A stretch of DNA of 64,000 bases from Desulforhopalus sp. (GCA_030247675.1 JAOTRX010000002.1:1178001-1242000), one strand, 5' to 3'. Counted from the first letter of the stretch, positions 52,516 to 61,914 are shown. Numbers and translations are program-made. The notes: generated by a model not told the origin, from the sequence alone.

Positions 52516-54753
52516 ATGGAAAATTGGCAAAAATCCGGATGTATCTTATGCGCCCAGAACTGCGGCCTGGAGATCCTGGTGGAAGACGGCAGGATGGTCA
52601 AGGTGCGGCCCGACAAGGACAATCCGCGCAGCAAAGGATATGCCTGCCGCAAGGGACTGAAGATTCTTAATTATCAATACCCCAAAGGCCGCCTGACCAC
52701 CCCGCTCAAACGGATCGGTGAGGGTTTCGCGGCGATAAGCTGGGAACAGGCGACGACAGAGATTGCCGCCAAGCTGCACGCTGTCGTTGATTCCTGCGGG
52801 CCACAAAGCCTGGCCTATATGGGGGGCAGTTCTCAGGGCGGGCATTTTGAGGCGGCCTTTGGCCTGTCCCTGCTGCGGGGGCTGGGCTCGCAGTATTTCT
52901 ATTCATCGGCCGGGCAGGAGTTCAGCGGCGCCTGGTGGGTGTTCGGCCGGATGCTCGGCAAACAGTACAACCTCGCCATCCCCGATGAGCATGAGGCGGA
53001 AATGCTCGTCGGCTGGGGCTGGAACGGTATGCAGAGCCATCAAATGCCGGAAGCGCCCAGGGTGCTGACCGAGATCGCCAAAAATCCCGATAAACTGCTG
53101 GTCATAATCGACCCACGGCGCAGCGAGACGGCACGGCTCGCCAATATCCACCTGCCGGTCTATCCCGGCACCGACGCCCTGCTGATGAAGGCAATGATCG
53201 CCATCATCCTCCATGAGGGCTGGGAGAACAGGCAGTATCTGGAAAACCATGTCGAAGGTTTTGCCACCATCAGGCCATGGTTTACCGATGTGGATATCGA
53301 GGCGGCCCTTGCCGTCTGCCGGCTGGATCTGCAGCCGGTCGTCGAACTCTGCCGTCTCATGACCAGCAAGCGCTGGTGCATGCACCCGGACCTGGGGATC
53401 TACATGGGCCGCCACAGCGTCCTCAACTCCTATCTGATGAACATTCTCGGCGTCATCTGCGGCAGATTCGGGGTACGCGGCGGCAATGTCATTCCCGGCA
53501 TGGTCATGCCCCTGGGTTTTCATGCCGACGAACGCCATCCGAAGACCTGGCGGACGGTGGCGACCAATATGCCGCCCGCCGCCGCCGGCTCCTTTCCTCC
53601 GGCGGTTCTGCCGGAAGAGATCCTCTCCGGCAGCCAGGATCGACTGCGGGCGGTTTATGTCAATGGCTGCAATCCGCTGCGCTCCTATCCGGACACCGGC
53701 GCCTACGAAAAGGCCTTCGCGGCGCTCGACCTGCTGGTGGTGTGTGACGTGGTGATGAGCGAGACGGCACGATATGCCCATTATGTCCTGCCCTGCCGCA
53801 ATGCCTACGAGTCCTGGGATGGGACCTTCTTTCCTTGGACCTACCCCGGGGTCTATTTCCAGATGCGCCGGCCCCTGGTGGAACCGCCGGGCGATTGTCT
53901 GGAGGCGTCGCAGATCTTTACCGCCATCGCCGATAAACTGGGGTTCATCCCGGAGATACCGGAAGAGGTGTATGAGGCCTCGCGCGGCAGCCGCCTGCTT
54001 TTTGGCATGAAGCTCATGGGCTGGGCGGCACGGGAACCGGCGATCCGTGCCAAGATGCCCTTTATCTTAGCGAAAACCCTCGGCAAGGAATGGAACAGCG
54101 CCAACAAGGCGGCCCTTTGGGGGATGCTGATGACCGCGCCGAAATCGCTTCGGGAAAATGCCGCACGCGCCGGATTCAATCCGGGAATGGACCAGGGGGA
54201 CCGCATCTTCCAGGCCATCCTCGACAGGCCGCAGGGCTTGTGGGTGGGGCAGGCCGATACCGGCAATCCCATGGCTGGTATGGCAACACCTTCCGGCAAA
54301 ATCGAGGTGTATATCGAGGAGCTGGCAGGGCAGGTGCAGGCGCTTACTGCCGACCAGGAAAGACAGGACCTGCAACTGCCTGCAGGATTTCCGCTGATCC
54401 TCAGTGCCGGTCGGCATATGCGGTACAATGCCAACACCCTGATGCGCAATCCGGCCTGGAACGAGGGCAAAAGGGCCTGTACCATCGCCATGAATCCCGG
54501 TGATATCGAGGCACTGGGGCTTGAGGATGGACAGCAGGTGCGGGTGACCACCGAGGCCGGCAGCGAAGTGGGCGAGCTGGAGGCAGGCGACGACGTCCGC
54601 CAGGGTACGGTGCTGATCCCCCACGGCTTCGGTTTAGAGTATGACGGCAAGGTCTACGGCATCAATGTTAACAGACTCACCAGTGGTGGCAATAGGGATT
54701 CTCTCGGCACGCCGCTGCACCGCTATGTGCCATGCAGGATTGAGGCGGCATAG
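52516..54753 (+). CDS. Molybdopterin oxidoreductase (DMSO reductase superfamily, one 4Fe-4S cluster)
   Basis: 745 residues, no Tat signal, so cytoplasmic. The N-terminal cluster is CILCAQNCGLEI with the fourth Cys in YACRKG. The molybdopterin-binding parts include IIDPRRSETARLANIHLPVY, VYVNGCNPL and, at the C-terminus, ILSAGRHMRYNANTLMRNP. I cannot assign the metal ligand with certainty; the region GGSSQGGHFEAAFGLS near 100 has Ser but no clear Cys/Sec. It is not a canonical formate dehydrogenase or nitrate reductase. It is divergent from a GlxA-type regulator. Substrate unknown. Confidence 0.85.
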   Translation: MENWQKSGCILCAQNCGLEILVEDGRMVKVRPDKDNPRSKGYACRKGLKILNYQYPKGRLTTPLKRIGEGFAAISWEQATTEIAAKLHAVVDSCGPQSLAYMGGSSQGGHFEAAFGLSLLRGLGSQYFYSSAGQEFSGAWWVFGRMLGKQYNLAIPDEHEAEMLVGWGWNGMQSHQMPEAPRVLTEIAKNPDKLLVIIDPRRSETARLANIHLPVYPGTDALLMKAMIAIILHEGWENRQYLENHVEGFATIRPWFTDVDIEAALAVCRLDLQPVVELCRLMTSKRWCMHPDLGIYMGRHSVLNSYLMNILGVICGRFGVRGGNVIPGMVMPLGFHADERHPKTWRTVATNMPPAAAGSFPPAVLPEEILSGSQDRLRAVYVNGCNPLRSYPDTGAYEKAFAALDLLVVCDVVMSETARYAHYVLPCRNAYESWDGTFFPWTYPGVYFQMRRPLVEPPGDCLEASQIFTAIADKLGFIPEIPEEVYEASRGSRLLFGMKLMGWAAREPAIRAKMPFILAKTLGKEWNSANKAALWGMLMTAPKSLRENAARAGFNPGMDQGDRIFQAILDRPQGLWVGQADTGNPMAGMATPSGKIEVYIEELAGQVQALTADQERQDLQLPAGFPLILSAGRHMRYNANTLMRNPAWNEGKRACTIAMNPGDIEALGLEDGQQVRVTTEAGSEVGELEAGDDVRQGTVLIPHGFGLEYDGKVYGINVNRLTSGGNRDSLGTPLHRYVPCRIEAA

Positions 54754-54787
54754 CTGCCGAAACCCTGATCCGCAACCGTTCAGGCAG

Positions 54788-56023
54788 CTACGGCTTTGAC
54801 GGTGGTTTATCGCCGCGTTCGGCCTTTCTCAGTATTTTCCCGGCCATTTCCGGGTACAGGGTGTTGATGCAGTCAGGGCAGATGCTGTGGGAGAATTTCG
54901 AGTCGGTGTGGTCTTCGATATAGTGCTCAATCTGTTGCCAGTAGCCGGTATCGTTGCGGATCCTTTTGCAGCTTGAACAGATCGGCAGAAATCCCTGCAG
55001 GGTTTTCACCTCGGACAACGCCTGCTTGAGGCTGGTGATCAGGTCGTTACGCTCCAGCTCGACTTTTTGCCGGGCCGATATCTCCCGTTGTAGGCTCTTG
55101 TTCCAGAAAAAGAAAAGTGCCAAAACGGCGGCCACAGCAGTGCCGGCGACGATCGCCCAGCGGAAGATCCGCGCCACGGGAATTCCCGGATCATATTGCA
55201 GCCGAATCCATTTCTGGTTTATCGCATCCCGTTCCTCGGCACTGATGGTGGCCATGGTTTTCTCAAGAATACCCTGCAGGACCGGCCAGTCCTCCCTGAC
55301 CCCCATCGCCAGCTCTATCTTGCCGATCTCGGTGGGTGCCGCAACCTTGAGATTGGTGAGGCGCAGCTTTTCGATGAAGTAGCTGGCCACGCCGAGGTCC
55401 ATCAAGCAGGCATCGACCCTGCCAAAGGATACAGCCTCCAGGTCCTTTTCGGCATTTTCCGTTTCCACTATCGACAAATTGAGATGTGCGTATTTGTTCA
55501 GTAATGTTGTATGGATGACCTGATCTTTGACAGCCGATATCTTTCTGCCGCGCAGATCTTCCAGTTTGCCGATAAAGGGCGCATCGACCCGGGTGATGAT
55601 GACCGACGGATAGGAAATATAGGGCTTTGAAAACAGCAGAAATTGGGAGCGCTCAGGGGTTGCGGCCAAACATGGAAAAAGATCGATTTCCTTCTTTCTG
55701 CCTAAATCAAGGGCCTGCTTGAATGTCAGGTCGTAGACGATATCCATATGAACTTTCAGCCGATTTTCAAGTATTTTCACATAATCCGAGACCACTCCCT
55801 TAAAAATATGCTTACCCTGGTCTTCCTGGCTTACCCACTGGTAGGGAGGAAAGGAAACGCCGACCCCCAAGCGCAGGGTAGGGTGGTCGGCAAGCCATTG
55901 CCGCTCTGTGGTTGTTAGAAAATCGAGGGCCGTTTCGCCGGCCTCAACTGGCCGAAATGCTGCGAAAATGCAAATTGCTGCGGAGAGAGTGTAGAGACAC
56001 AACCAGAGGGTTTTTGGTATCAT
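54788..56023 (-). CDS. Membrane-anchored solute-binding sensor protein with C-x2-C tail
   Basis: 411 residues from ATG 56023; the open frame to 56215 reads through a repeat and is not protein-like. A signal/anchor (LWLCLYTLSAAICIFAAF) is followed by an SBP_bac_3 domain (LRLGVGVSFPPYQWV, DLGRKKEIDLFPCLAATPER, AVKDQVIHTTLL). A helix (WAIVAGTAVAAVLALFFFW), a short coiled coil and a cytoplasmic tail ICSSCKRIRN ... ICPDCINTLYPE follow. That tail, with two C-x2-C pairs, is common at the end of sensor proteins in this group and may bind metal. There is no kinase or GGDEF domain, so output is unclear. Confidence 0.78.
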   Translation of the reverse strand: MIPKTLWLCLYTLSAAICIFAAFRPVEAGETALDFLTTTERQWLADHPTLRLGVGVSFPPYQWVSQEDQGKHIFKGVVSDYVKILENRLKVHMDIVYDLTFKQALDLGRKKEIDLFPCLAATPERSQFLLFSKPYISYPSVIITRVDAPFIGKLEDLRGRKISAVKDQVIHTTLLNKYAHLNLSIVETENAEKDLEAVSFGRVDACLMDLGVASYFIEKLRLTNLKVAAPTEIGKIELAMGVREDWPVLQGILEKTMATISAEERDAINQKWIRLQYDPGIPVARIFRWAIVAGTAVAAVLALFFFWNKSLQREISARQKVELERNDLITSLKQALSEVKTLQGFLPICSSCKRIRNDTGYWQQIEHYIEDHTDSKFSHSICPDCINTLYPEMAGKILRKAERGDKPPSKP

Positions 56024-56173
56024 AACGCGAAGAGCAGGTGCCTGAGTTGAGGTGCCCCGAATGTCGCCAATATCCGGGAAGATACAACTTGTGATTGCAG
56101 CACACAACGCATAAAAACTCAAGGGAATACATAAAAATAATGGGCAGCGGCAAGGGAATTGTCTTTTCAGTTT

Positions 56174-56215
56174 TATACCACAAGAGCATAAGTTTCGTTT
56201 GACCAGACAAGCCAA
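56174..56215 (+). repeat. Truncated ~54-bp repeat after tunR
   Basis: Starts TATACCACAAGAGCATAAG and continues to TTTGACCAGACAAGCC, then stops; the right arm is missing. It ends 8 bp from the minus-strand tunR stop. Confidence 0.7.
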
Positions 56216-56222
56216 TGCGGCA

Positions 56223-57308
56223 TCAATCGACGTGGAGAACCACCGAAAAGGCGTCGAAAAAGGCCCATAAGGTATCCTGGTTGCTAATGTTCAGGTGTTT
56301 TCGCATCTTCTCAGTGATGATGGCGCACAGCTCGGTGCCGTCGGCGAGTTGCACGACAATCTCGGCGGTGGTCCGGTTTTTGCTGATCCGGCGCACTGTC
56401 CCCTGAAAGATATTTTCCGCCGAGCAGCTGGGGGCGTTTTGGCCCTTGCTCAGCTGGATCCAAGGCGCCTTCACCTCCGCGGTAATAAGCATGCCGGGAT
56501 TAAGGCCGATACGGGTAAGGCTGTCGCTGGTGATGATTGCGGTGATAACATTGCCACTCGCCGAGACCACTTCGACGAGTGTCTGGATGTCGCCCCTGGC
56601 GATGGTGTTGATCTTGCCAAAGAAGGCGTTACGGGCGCTGGTCTTGCGTTTGTTTTCCCGGTCGGCAAAATATCTGGCCACCTGACCGATCTCCGCATCG
56701 GAAAATTCCACGTAGGACGCCGCCAGGTTAGGGGTTCTGTGTCCCAGGATTTTTTGCACGACCTGCAGGGGCATGTTGCTGCGCATTAATTCCACCGCTC
56801 TTGATTTCCGGAGGGTCTCAGGTGTCCCCAGACTGCTCGGCAGGCCAATGGCCAGCGCCTGTTCGTAAAATTTGCGGCGAACATGCGCCGGGTCGATGCG
56901 CAGGATCGAGCCGCCTGGCCACCGCGATTCCGCATCAGCAGTCAAGGCTTGGATGTCTTTTGAAATCGTTTCGGGAATCTGCACCTCGCGGCAGCTGGAC
57001 TCCTTGCCGCTCTGCCTCTTGCAGAAGCGAAAGGTGTTTTGGCCGCCGTTGAAATCCTTGCCGAGGTCGAGGCTGAGCACCTCGTTCAACCTGGCGCCGG
57101 TATATCTGATAATGAGAAATACCAAGAGGATGCGGTCGCGGGAATCGCGGTGGTCCGGCCTCTTGGGGGCCTTTGCCCAACGGCGAAATGCCTGCTCAAG
57201 GTCCTGGAGCTGTTGGAGGTCCAAACAATTCTCGGCGTCCGGCACCGGAACAAGCCGCCCAAGGCTGGGCGGGGCAGGGGTGATTTTGTCGCTCTGCATA
57301 GGGTCCAT
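56223..57308 (-). CDS. tunR: TunR-type molybdate/tungstate-responsive regulator (recombinase-like DNA-binding domain plus TOBE domains)
   Basis: 361 residues. The first ~215 resemble tyrosine recombinases: IIRYTGARLNEVLSLDLG with the first Arg, ETLRKSRAVELM where H-x-x-R reads E-x-x-R, and ILGHRTPNLAASYVEF with His and Tyr. The rest is two TOBE/mop-type oxyanion-binding units (ARNAFFGKINTIARGD, SAENIFQGTVRRISKN). This is the TunR architecture known from sulfate reducers, where a recombinase fold became a transcription factor. A palindrome 12-34 bp before the start suggests autoregulation. A MOT1-like transporter is divergent. An active integrase is unlikely. Confidence 0.88.
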   Translation of the reverse strand: MDPMQSDKITPAPPSLGRLVPVPDAENCLDLQQLQDLEQAFRRWAKAPKRPDHRDSRDRILLVFLIIRYTGARLNEVLSLDLGKDFNGGQNTFRFCKRQSGKESSCREVQIPETISKDIQALTADAESRWPGGSILRIDPAHVRRKFYEQALAIGLPSSLGTPETLRKSRAVELMRSNMPLQVVQKILGHRTPNLAASYVEFSDAEIGQVARYFADRENKRKTSARNAFFGKINTIARGDIQTLVEVVSASGNVITAIITSDSLTRIGLNPGMLITAEVKAPWIQLSKGQNAPSCSAENIFQGTVRRISKNRTTAEIVVQLADGTELCAIITEKMRKHLNISNQDTLWAFFDAFSVVLHVD

Positions 57309-57319
57309 AAAAGAAGAGG

Positions 57320-57342
57320 ATTTTGATAATAACTATCAAAAT
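57320..57342. promoter_or_regulatory. Candidate TunR operator
   Basis: Perfect 9-bp inverted repeat ATTTTGATA-ATAAC-TATCAAAAT immediately before tunR and ~170 bp before the transporter gene. The position and symmetry fit a dimeric regulator site. No other copy was noticed in the window. Confidence 0.6.
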
Positions 57343-57387
57343 TTTCTACCACATCACGGGCTTTTTGCAAAGTCCATCGCAAAAATC

Positions 57388-57416
57388 TTGACAATGGATG
57401 ACGGGGGTTATTAAAT
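57388..57416 (+). promoter_or_regulatory. Possible sigma-70 promoter of the transporter gene
   Basis: TTGACA (57388-57393), 17-nt spacer, TTAAAT (57411-57416). The candidate operator ends 46 bp upstream, a position suited to activation or to control of tunR alone. A weaker inverted pair CACGA/TCGTG lies at about 57427-57448. Confidence 0.4.
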
Positions 57417-57509
57417 GAATTAGTGTCACGAATAATATGATAGTCGTGTTAATGACTGCGCTGGCTGAGATCGGTGGAACTCCTTTAATGGCAAAGAGAG
57501 GTGTCTGTG

Positions 57510-58772
57510 ATGCATACAAAACATACCGACGAGAAACTTGACCCGCACGGGAAGGACGTCTCCTCGCAACATGAGGCCGGCAAAGGTGCTGCGGAATCCC
57601 GGCAGCTTCGCTTCGACCGTGTTGAGCTGGCCGGCGCCTTTGGCGACCTGGGTACCTTGTTGCCAATAGTCGTCGCCATGATCTTTATCAATAAATTGAG
57701 TTCGTCCGCGGTTTTTCTGGCCTTCGGACTCTTCTACATCGCCGCCGGTTATTATTACCGCCTGCCTATACCGGTCCAGCCTTTGAAGGCGGTGGGGGCC
57801 ATTGCAATCGCCTATCCGGCTGTCATTACCGAATCGGTAATCGGCGCCTCGGGGATCATCTTCGGCGCCTTCCTGCTGGTGCTCTCCCTATCGGGGATGA
57901 TCGACCAGATTGCCAAGCTTTTTTCCCAGGCGGTTGTCCGCGGCATCCAGCTGACACTCGGGTTGATTTTTCTGAAAAAGGGTATCGAACTCATCATCCA
58001 TAAAGACATCTTCATGTCCGGGGCGCAGGGCAGCTTCTCCGGGCTGCCGGTGAATCTCATCATCGGCATCGTGACCTTTGGCCTGGTGCTGCTGCTTCTT
58101 GATAATAAACGCTTCCCGGCGGCCCTCGTCGCCCTTGCGGTTGGCATCGTTTCCGGACTTTCTTTGGGTGGTTTTGAAATGCTGAAGCTGTCCCTCGGAC
58201 CTACCGACATTCGCTTCGTCACCCCCAGTATGGGCGATTACTGGACCGCCCTGATAATGCTCATCCTGCCGCAGGTGCCGCTGACCATCGGTAATGCCTG
58301 TGTCGGAACTGCTGATACCTGCACCAATCTCTTTACCGGCAATCATCATCTTGCCAAGGCCAAGGCTGGGAAATTCGCCTTTTCCATGGGTATGATGAAT
58401 CTTCCCGCCGGGTTCTTCGGGGTGGTACCGATGTGCCATGGTACCGGTGGCTTGGCAGCGCATTTCCGTTTCGGCGCGAGAACCGGCGGTGCGCCAATCA
58501 TGATTGGCATATTTTTTGTCATCATCGCCCTGGTGCTGGGAGAACTTGGTTTTTCTCTCCTGGCGATTATTCCCCAGTCGGTATTGGGGGTCTTGCTGGT
58601 TTTTGCCGGCCTGGAGCTGTGTCCGCTGTTGAAGAGCCTGAAGACCAATGAGGAATATTTTGTTGCCCTTCTCATTGCCGGAATCGCCCTGGCCGTGCCT
58701 AATATGGGCTGGGCCTTTGGTGTCGGCATTGCCGCTGACTATTTTATTAAAAAGATGAAAATCAAGATTTAA
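57510..58772 (+). CDS. MOT1/SulP-like molybdate or sulfate transporter
   Basis: 420 residues with ~11 helices. ELAGAFGDLGTLLPIVVAM at the start, PIPVQPLKAVGAIAIAYP and LPQVPLTIGNACVGTADTC near 260 are hallmarks of the MOT1 group of molybdate transporters. The N-terminal ~30 residues are hydrophilic. AGAGAGG lies ~8 bp before ATG 57510; a GTG at 57501 is also open. The divergent tunR and shared operator region support molybdate, tungstate or sulfate as substrate. Confidence 0.87.
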   Translation: MHTKHTDEKLDPHGKDVSSQHEAGKGAAESRQLRFDRVELAGAFGDLGTLLPIVVAMIFINKLSSSAVFLAFGLFYIAAGYYYRLPIPVQPLKAVGAIAIAYPAVITESVIGASGIIFGAFLLVLSLSGMIDQIAKLFSQAVVRGIQLTLGLIFLKKGIELIIHKDIFMSGAQGSFSGLPVNLIIGIVTFGLVLLLLDNKRFPAALVALAVGIVSGLSLGGFEMLKLSLGPTDIRFVTPSMGDYWTALIMLILPQVPLTIGNACVGTADTCTNLFTGNHHLAKAKAGKFAFSMGMMNLPAGFFGVVPMCHGTGGLAAHFRFGARTGGAPIMIGIFFVIIALVLGELGFSLLAIIPQSVLGVLLVFAGLELCPLLKSLKTNEEYFVALLIAGIALAVPNMGWAFGVGIAADYFIKKMKIKI

Positions 58773-58787
58773 TCAGGTTTGCCGGGC

Positions 58788-58822
58788 GGCAGAGACCAGG
58801 GCCAATGCTGCTGGTCCCTGCC
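58788..58822. terminator. Hairpin between convergent genes
   Basis: GGCAGAGACCAG (58788-58799) pairs with CTGGTCCCTGCC (58811-58822) with one mismatch. It lies between the transporter stop and chrA stop. Confidence 0.6.
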
Positions 58823-58867
58823 GCGACCGTCGGCGATCCTTGCGGCAATTCCGGTAAAGGAACCATC

Positions 58868-60064
58868 CTAAAGAAACAACCAAGAGAGTATTCCTCCGGC
58901 AAAAACCACCCACAGGATATCGACCTTCATCCGCAGGGCCAAAAAGGCCAGGGTCACCAGGAGTATCTGCGGCACACCCCAGGACAGGGTGAGGATGAAG
59001 CGGATCGTCACCGACAGGAGCAGGCCGACGAAGGACACCAGGATACCGTGCATTCCCCGCTGGAAAAGGCCGTTGTGCCGTATCCTGTCAAAATAGGGGA
59101 CAGCTGCGGTCAGCATGATCAGCGAAGGGGTGAAGATGCTGAGGGTGCCGACCAGGGCGCCCGGCAGGGAGGCCATGAGGTAGCCGACAAAGGTTGCGGT
59201 AATGACGATCGGCCCAGGAGTGACCTGACCGAGGGCGATACCATCCATAAAGGTTTTGCCGGCAAGCCATTGCCGCACCCCTACCACCTCATCAAACATC
59301 AGCGGGACGGAGCCGTATCCGCCGCCAAAGGCGAGAAGGTCAACCTTGGCCATGACAAGCGACAGCTCGAAAAGCTGCCGGCTAGTGCAATATAACAGTG
59401 CCAGGCCGGCAAGATAGGCCAGGGTCAGGAGTATCGGCGTCGTCAAAGGCGCCAGGAGGGGAGATGAATCCGGGGTCGGGGCCTTTCCGGAAGAGGTCTG
59501 CTGGTTTTTGGAGAGAAAAAGCCCGCAAATTGCCGAAGCGAGGATCGCCAGAACCGGACTGCCGTGCATGAGGAGGTAGGCGGTTATCCCAAGTCCCAGA
59601 ATGATATCCTGCCATTTTTTGATGGTGCTTTGACCAAAACCGACAGTCGCATTGGCCAACAGGGCAATGACGATCACCTGCAGGCCCTGGAAGATCGAAA
59701 TTACCGCCGGCAGGTCGTGGGCCCTCTGGTACAGAGCCGTCAGGACCACCATGAGCAGAAAGGCCGGGATGGCAAATCCGGCATAGGCGGCGATTGCGCC
59801 CAAGGGGCCACTCGCACGCAGGCCGACATAGGCCGCAACCTGCATCGCCGTTGCCCCTGGTATAAGCTGGCAGATGGCCACTCCCTGCTTGAACGATTCC
59901 TCGCTCACCCACGCATTCTTTTGAACTGCCAGGTCCTTGATATAGGCCACCATCGCCGGCCCGCCAAAGGCACTCAGGCCGAGGCGCAGAAAGGCGAGAA
60001 ACAGCTTGCCGGCATGGCGCGGGGTATTCGGCTGGCCGGGACCGGCTGGTGCTGCGTTGCCCAT
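58868..60064 (-). CDS. chrA: Chromate transporter, ChrA family (two-domain)
   Basis: 398 residues with two inverted CHR domains. Domain 1: FGGPAMVAYIKDLAV and CQLIPGATAMQVAAYVG; domain 2: FGGGYGSVPLMFDEVV and LGQVTPGPIVITATFVGY. About ten helices. Members export chromate; in anaerobes they may move other oxyanions. Next to a MOT1-like transporter and tunR, an oxyanion role fits, but the gene is convergent with them and has its own start region (AGG before ATG 60064). Confidence 0.9.
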   Translation of the reverse strand: MGNAAPAGPGQPNTPRHAGKLFLAFLRLGLSAFGGPAMVAYIKDLAVQKNAWVSEESFKQGVAICQLIPGATAMQVAAYVGLRASGPLGAIAAYAGFAIPAFLLMVVLTALYQRAHDLPAVISIFQGLQVIVIALLANATVGFGQSTIKKWQDIILGLGITAYLLMHGSPVLAILASAICGLFLSKNQQTSSGKAPTPDSSPLLAPLTTPILLTLAYLAGLALLYCTSRQLFELSLVMAKVDLLAFGGGYGSVPLMFDEVVGVRQWLAGKTFMDGIALGQVTPGPIVITATFVGYLMASLPGALVGTLSIFTPSLIMLTAAVPYFDRIRHNGLFQRGMHGILVSFVGLLLSVTIRFILTLSWGVPQILLVTLAFLALRMKVDILWVVFAGGILSWLFL

Positions 60065-60309
60065 GGTGACCTGGAAAGGTTATGAGGTTAGCGGAAAGTG
60101 ATGACAAAGCAGACTAATGAGCATAAACACAAAACATGTATACTCGGGTGCCGTCAAATTAGCAATGGGCTTGTGCGGTTTTTAGAGAGAGTGACCGTTA
60201 GGGTAAAAAGGCCTGCCTAACGGGGTGTCGTAGCCGGTTGCTGCACGCTGCGGACCGGAAGCGGGGACAAGGTGTCCCCGCGACAAGAACACTGCGCTGA
60301 GCCGCAGTC

Positions 60310-60927
60310 TCAATTCCCGCAGAGTTTCTTGGCAATCTTGGCGACGTGCGCGCCTTGATAGCGGGCCCCGGCCAAATCGTTGGCGGTGGGTGTCCTCTCC
60401 CCTTGGGTGCCGGCGATAGTCGAGGCCCCATAAGGCGAGCCGCCGGTGATGGCACTGTTGTCCATCTGGCCGGCAAAGGCATAGGGCAGGCCTACCACCA
60501 CCAGGCCGTGATGGAGAAGGGTGGTATGGAAGCTGAGGATGGTTGATTCCTGGCCACCGTGCTGGGTGCCGGTGCTGGTGAAAACACTGCCAACTTTGCC
60601 AACCAGGGCGCCTTTTGCCCACAGTCCACCGGTGGCATCAAGGAATTGCCGCATTTGGCCGCACATATTGCCGAACCGGGTCGGGGTGCCGAAGATGATT
60701 CCATCCGCCGCGGCAAGATCGTCAACGGTGGCAAAGGGGATATGTTCCATGCTCTTTTGCGCGCCCTCGGCGCCCATCGCCTTGAGGACGTCGGCGGGCA
60801 AGGTCTCCGGTACCCGCTTGAGAGTGACTTCGCAGCCCGGCACTTCGCGGACCCCAGCGGCGATTGCCTCGGCCATTTGATGGATATGGGTGTACATGCT
60901 GTAATAGACAACTAAGATTTTGGCCAT
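60310..60927 (-). CDS. wrbA: NAD(P)H:quinone oxidoreductase, WrbA type
   Basis: 205-residue flavodoxin-fold enzyme. [19 protein letters not shown] is the WrbA form of the FMN loop, [18 protein letters not shown] the second flavin motif, and [10 protein letters not shown] near 112 the third, followed by [21 protein letters not shown] lies 6 bp before the ATG. Reduces quinones by two electrons, protecting from oxidative stress. The region 60065-60309 upstream of chrA holds no gene. Confidence 0.95.
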   Translation of the reverse strand: MAKILVVYYSMYTHIHQMAEAIAAGVREVPGCEVTLKRVPETLPADVLKAMGAEGAQKSMEHIPFATVDDLAAADGIIFGTPTRFGNMCGQMRQFLDATGGLWAKGALVGKVGSVFTSTGTQHGGQESTILSFHTTLLHHGLVVVGLPYAFAGQMDNSAITGGSPYGASTIAGTQGERTPTANDLAGARYQGAHVAKIAKKLCGN

Positions 60928-61110
60928 GATCGTCTCCTTGTGCAGTAAGCTGTTCTTGGTATCGATGATCCGGCAAGCGCCTGCTGACCTGCCCTGGCTC
61001 GGATCTGCCGCCGGTATGTCAGGGTTTCATTATTCCCCCAAGTACCTCTATCTTTATGCTTCATCGGTTTTCACGATCTGTCTTTCAGTTCTCCGCTGGA
61101 TAGGACTTCC

Positions 61111-61914
61111 TTAACCCATCCGCACCGCCAGCATGGACACCGCCCCGCCATCAAAACCCTCAACCGGGAAGGTCACCGGTTCGCCTGGCCGGCGCAGGGC
61201 GAGGATATACAGCAAGGGCAGAAAATGTTCCGGCGTCGGCGCCGATTGCATGGCATCATCGCCCAGTTCGTCATAGGCGACAATCTGGGCATCGTCGCCC
61301 TTTTGCAACAAACCGCGGATAGTGTTTTCAAAACGCACGCCCCAATCGAAGGCGATGCTGGCCTGATTTCCCCATACATAGACGGATAATTTGTGGACGA
61401 TATTGCCGCTGCCAATGACGAGAACACCTTCCTCGCGCAGACTTGCCAGCCTTTTCCCCACCTCGTAGTGGAAGGCCGGTGGTTTTGTTGAGTCTATACT
61501 CAGCTGGACGACAGGCACATCGGCTTCCGGAAAGACATGGGTCAGCACCGACCAGGTCCCGTGGTCGAGGCCCCAGCCCTCATCGAGTTTCACCGGTACG
61601 GGGGCAAGCAGTTCCCTGACCTGCATGGCGAGCTCGGGGCTGCCGGGCGCCGGGTACTCCTCCTGGTGCAGTTCCACAGGGAAACCGCGAAAATCATGGA
61701 TGGTTTTCGGTCTGGGGCTTATGGTCACCGCGCAACCGGGTAAATACCAGTGGGCGGATATAGCGAGCACCGCCTTGGGTCTCGGGATTGACATTCCAAC
61801 CGCCGCCCATCCTTTGGTGAAGCTATTCTTGGCGATGGCGTTCATTGGATTGCCATGGCCAAAAAAGATAGCAGGCATCAGCTTTTTGTTGGTGTATTCT
61901 TCTTTTTTTTCCAT
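61111..61914 (-). CDS. ygiD: 4,5-DOPA-extradiol-dioxygenase family (YgiD/LigB-like)
   Basis: 267 residues of the LigB/DODA family. AIFFGHGNPMNAI near 15, AISAHWYLPG near 50, LDHGTWSVL near 118 and IGSGNIVHKL near 170 give the metal-binding histidines. In bacteria these enzymes open catechol rings; a natural substrate here is unknown. ATG 61914 is used; ATG 61878 is possible and neither has a strong ribosome site. An oxygen-using enzyme is unexpected in a strict anaerobe. Confidence 0.88.
   Translation of the reverse strand: MEKKEEYTNKKLMPAIFFGHGNPMNAIAKNSFTKGWAAVGMSIPRPKAVLAISAHWYLPGCAVTISPRPKTIHDFRGFPVELHQEEYPAPGSPELAMQVRELLAPVPVKLDEGWGLDHGTWSVLTHVFPEADVPVVQLSIDSTKPPAFHYEVGKRLASLREEGVLVIGSGNIVHKLSVYVWGNQASIAFDWGVRFENTIRGLLQKGDDAQIVAYDELGDDAMQSAPTPEHFLPLLYILALRRPGEPVTFPVEGFDGGAVSMLAVRMG

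Noticed and set aside
56223..57308. Tyrosine recombinase as the integron integrase or a phage integrase
   Set aside because: It carries two C-terminal TOBE-type domains and lacks one catalytic His, and it lies far from the cassette array. It fits the TunR regulators.
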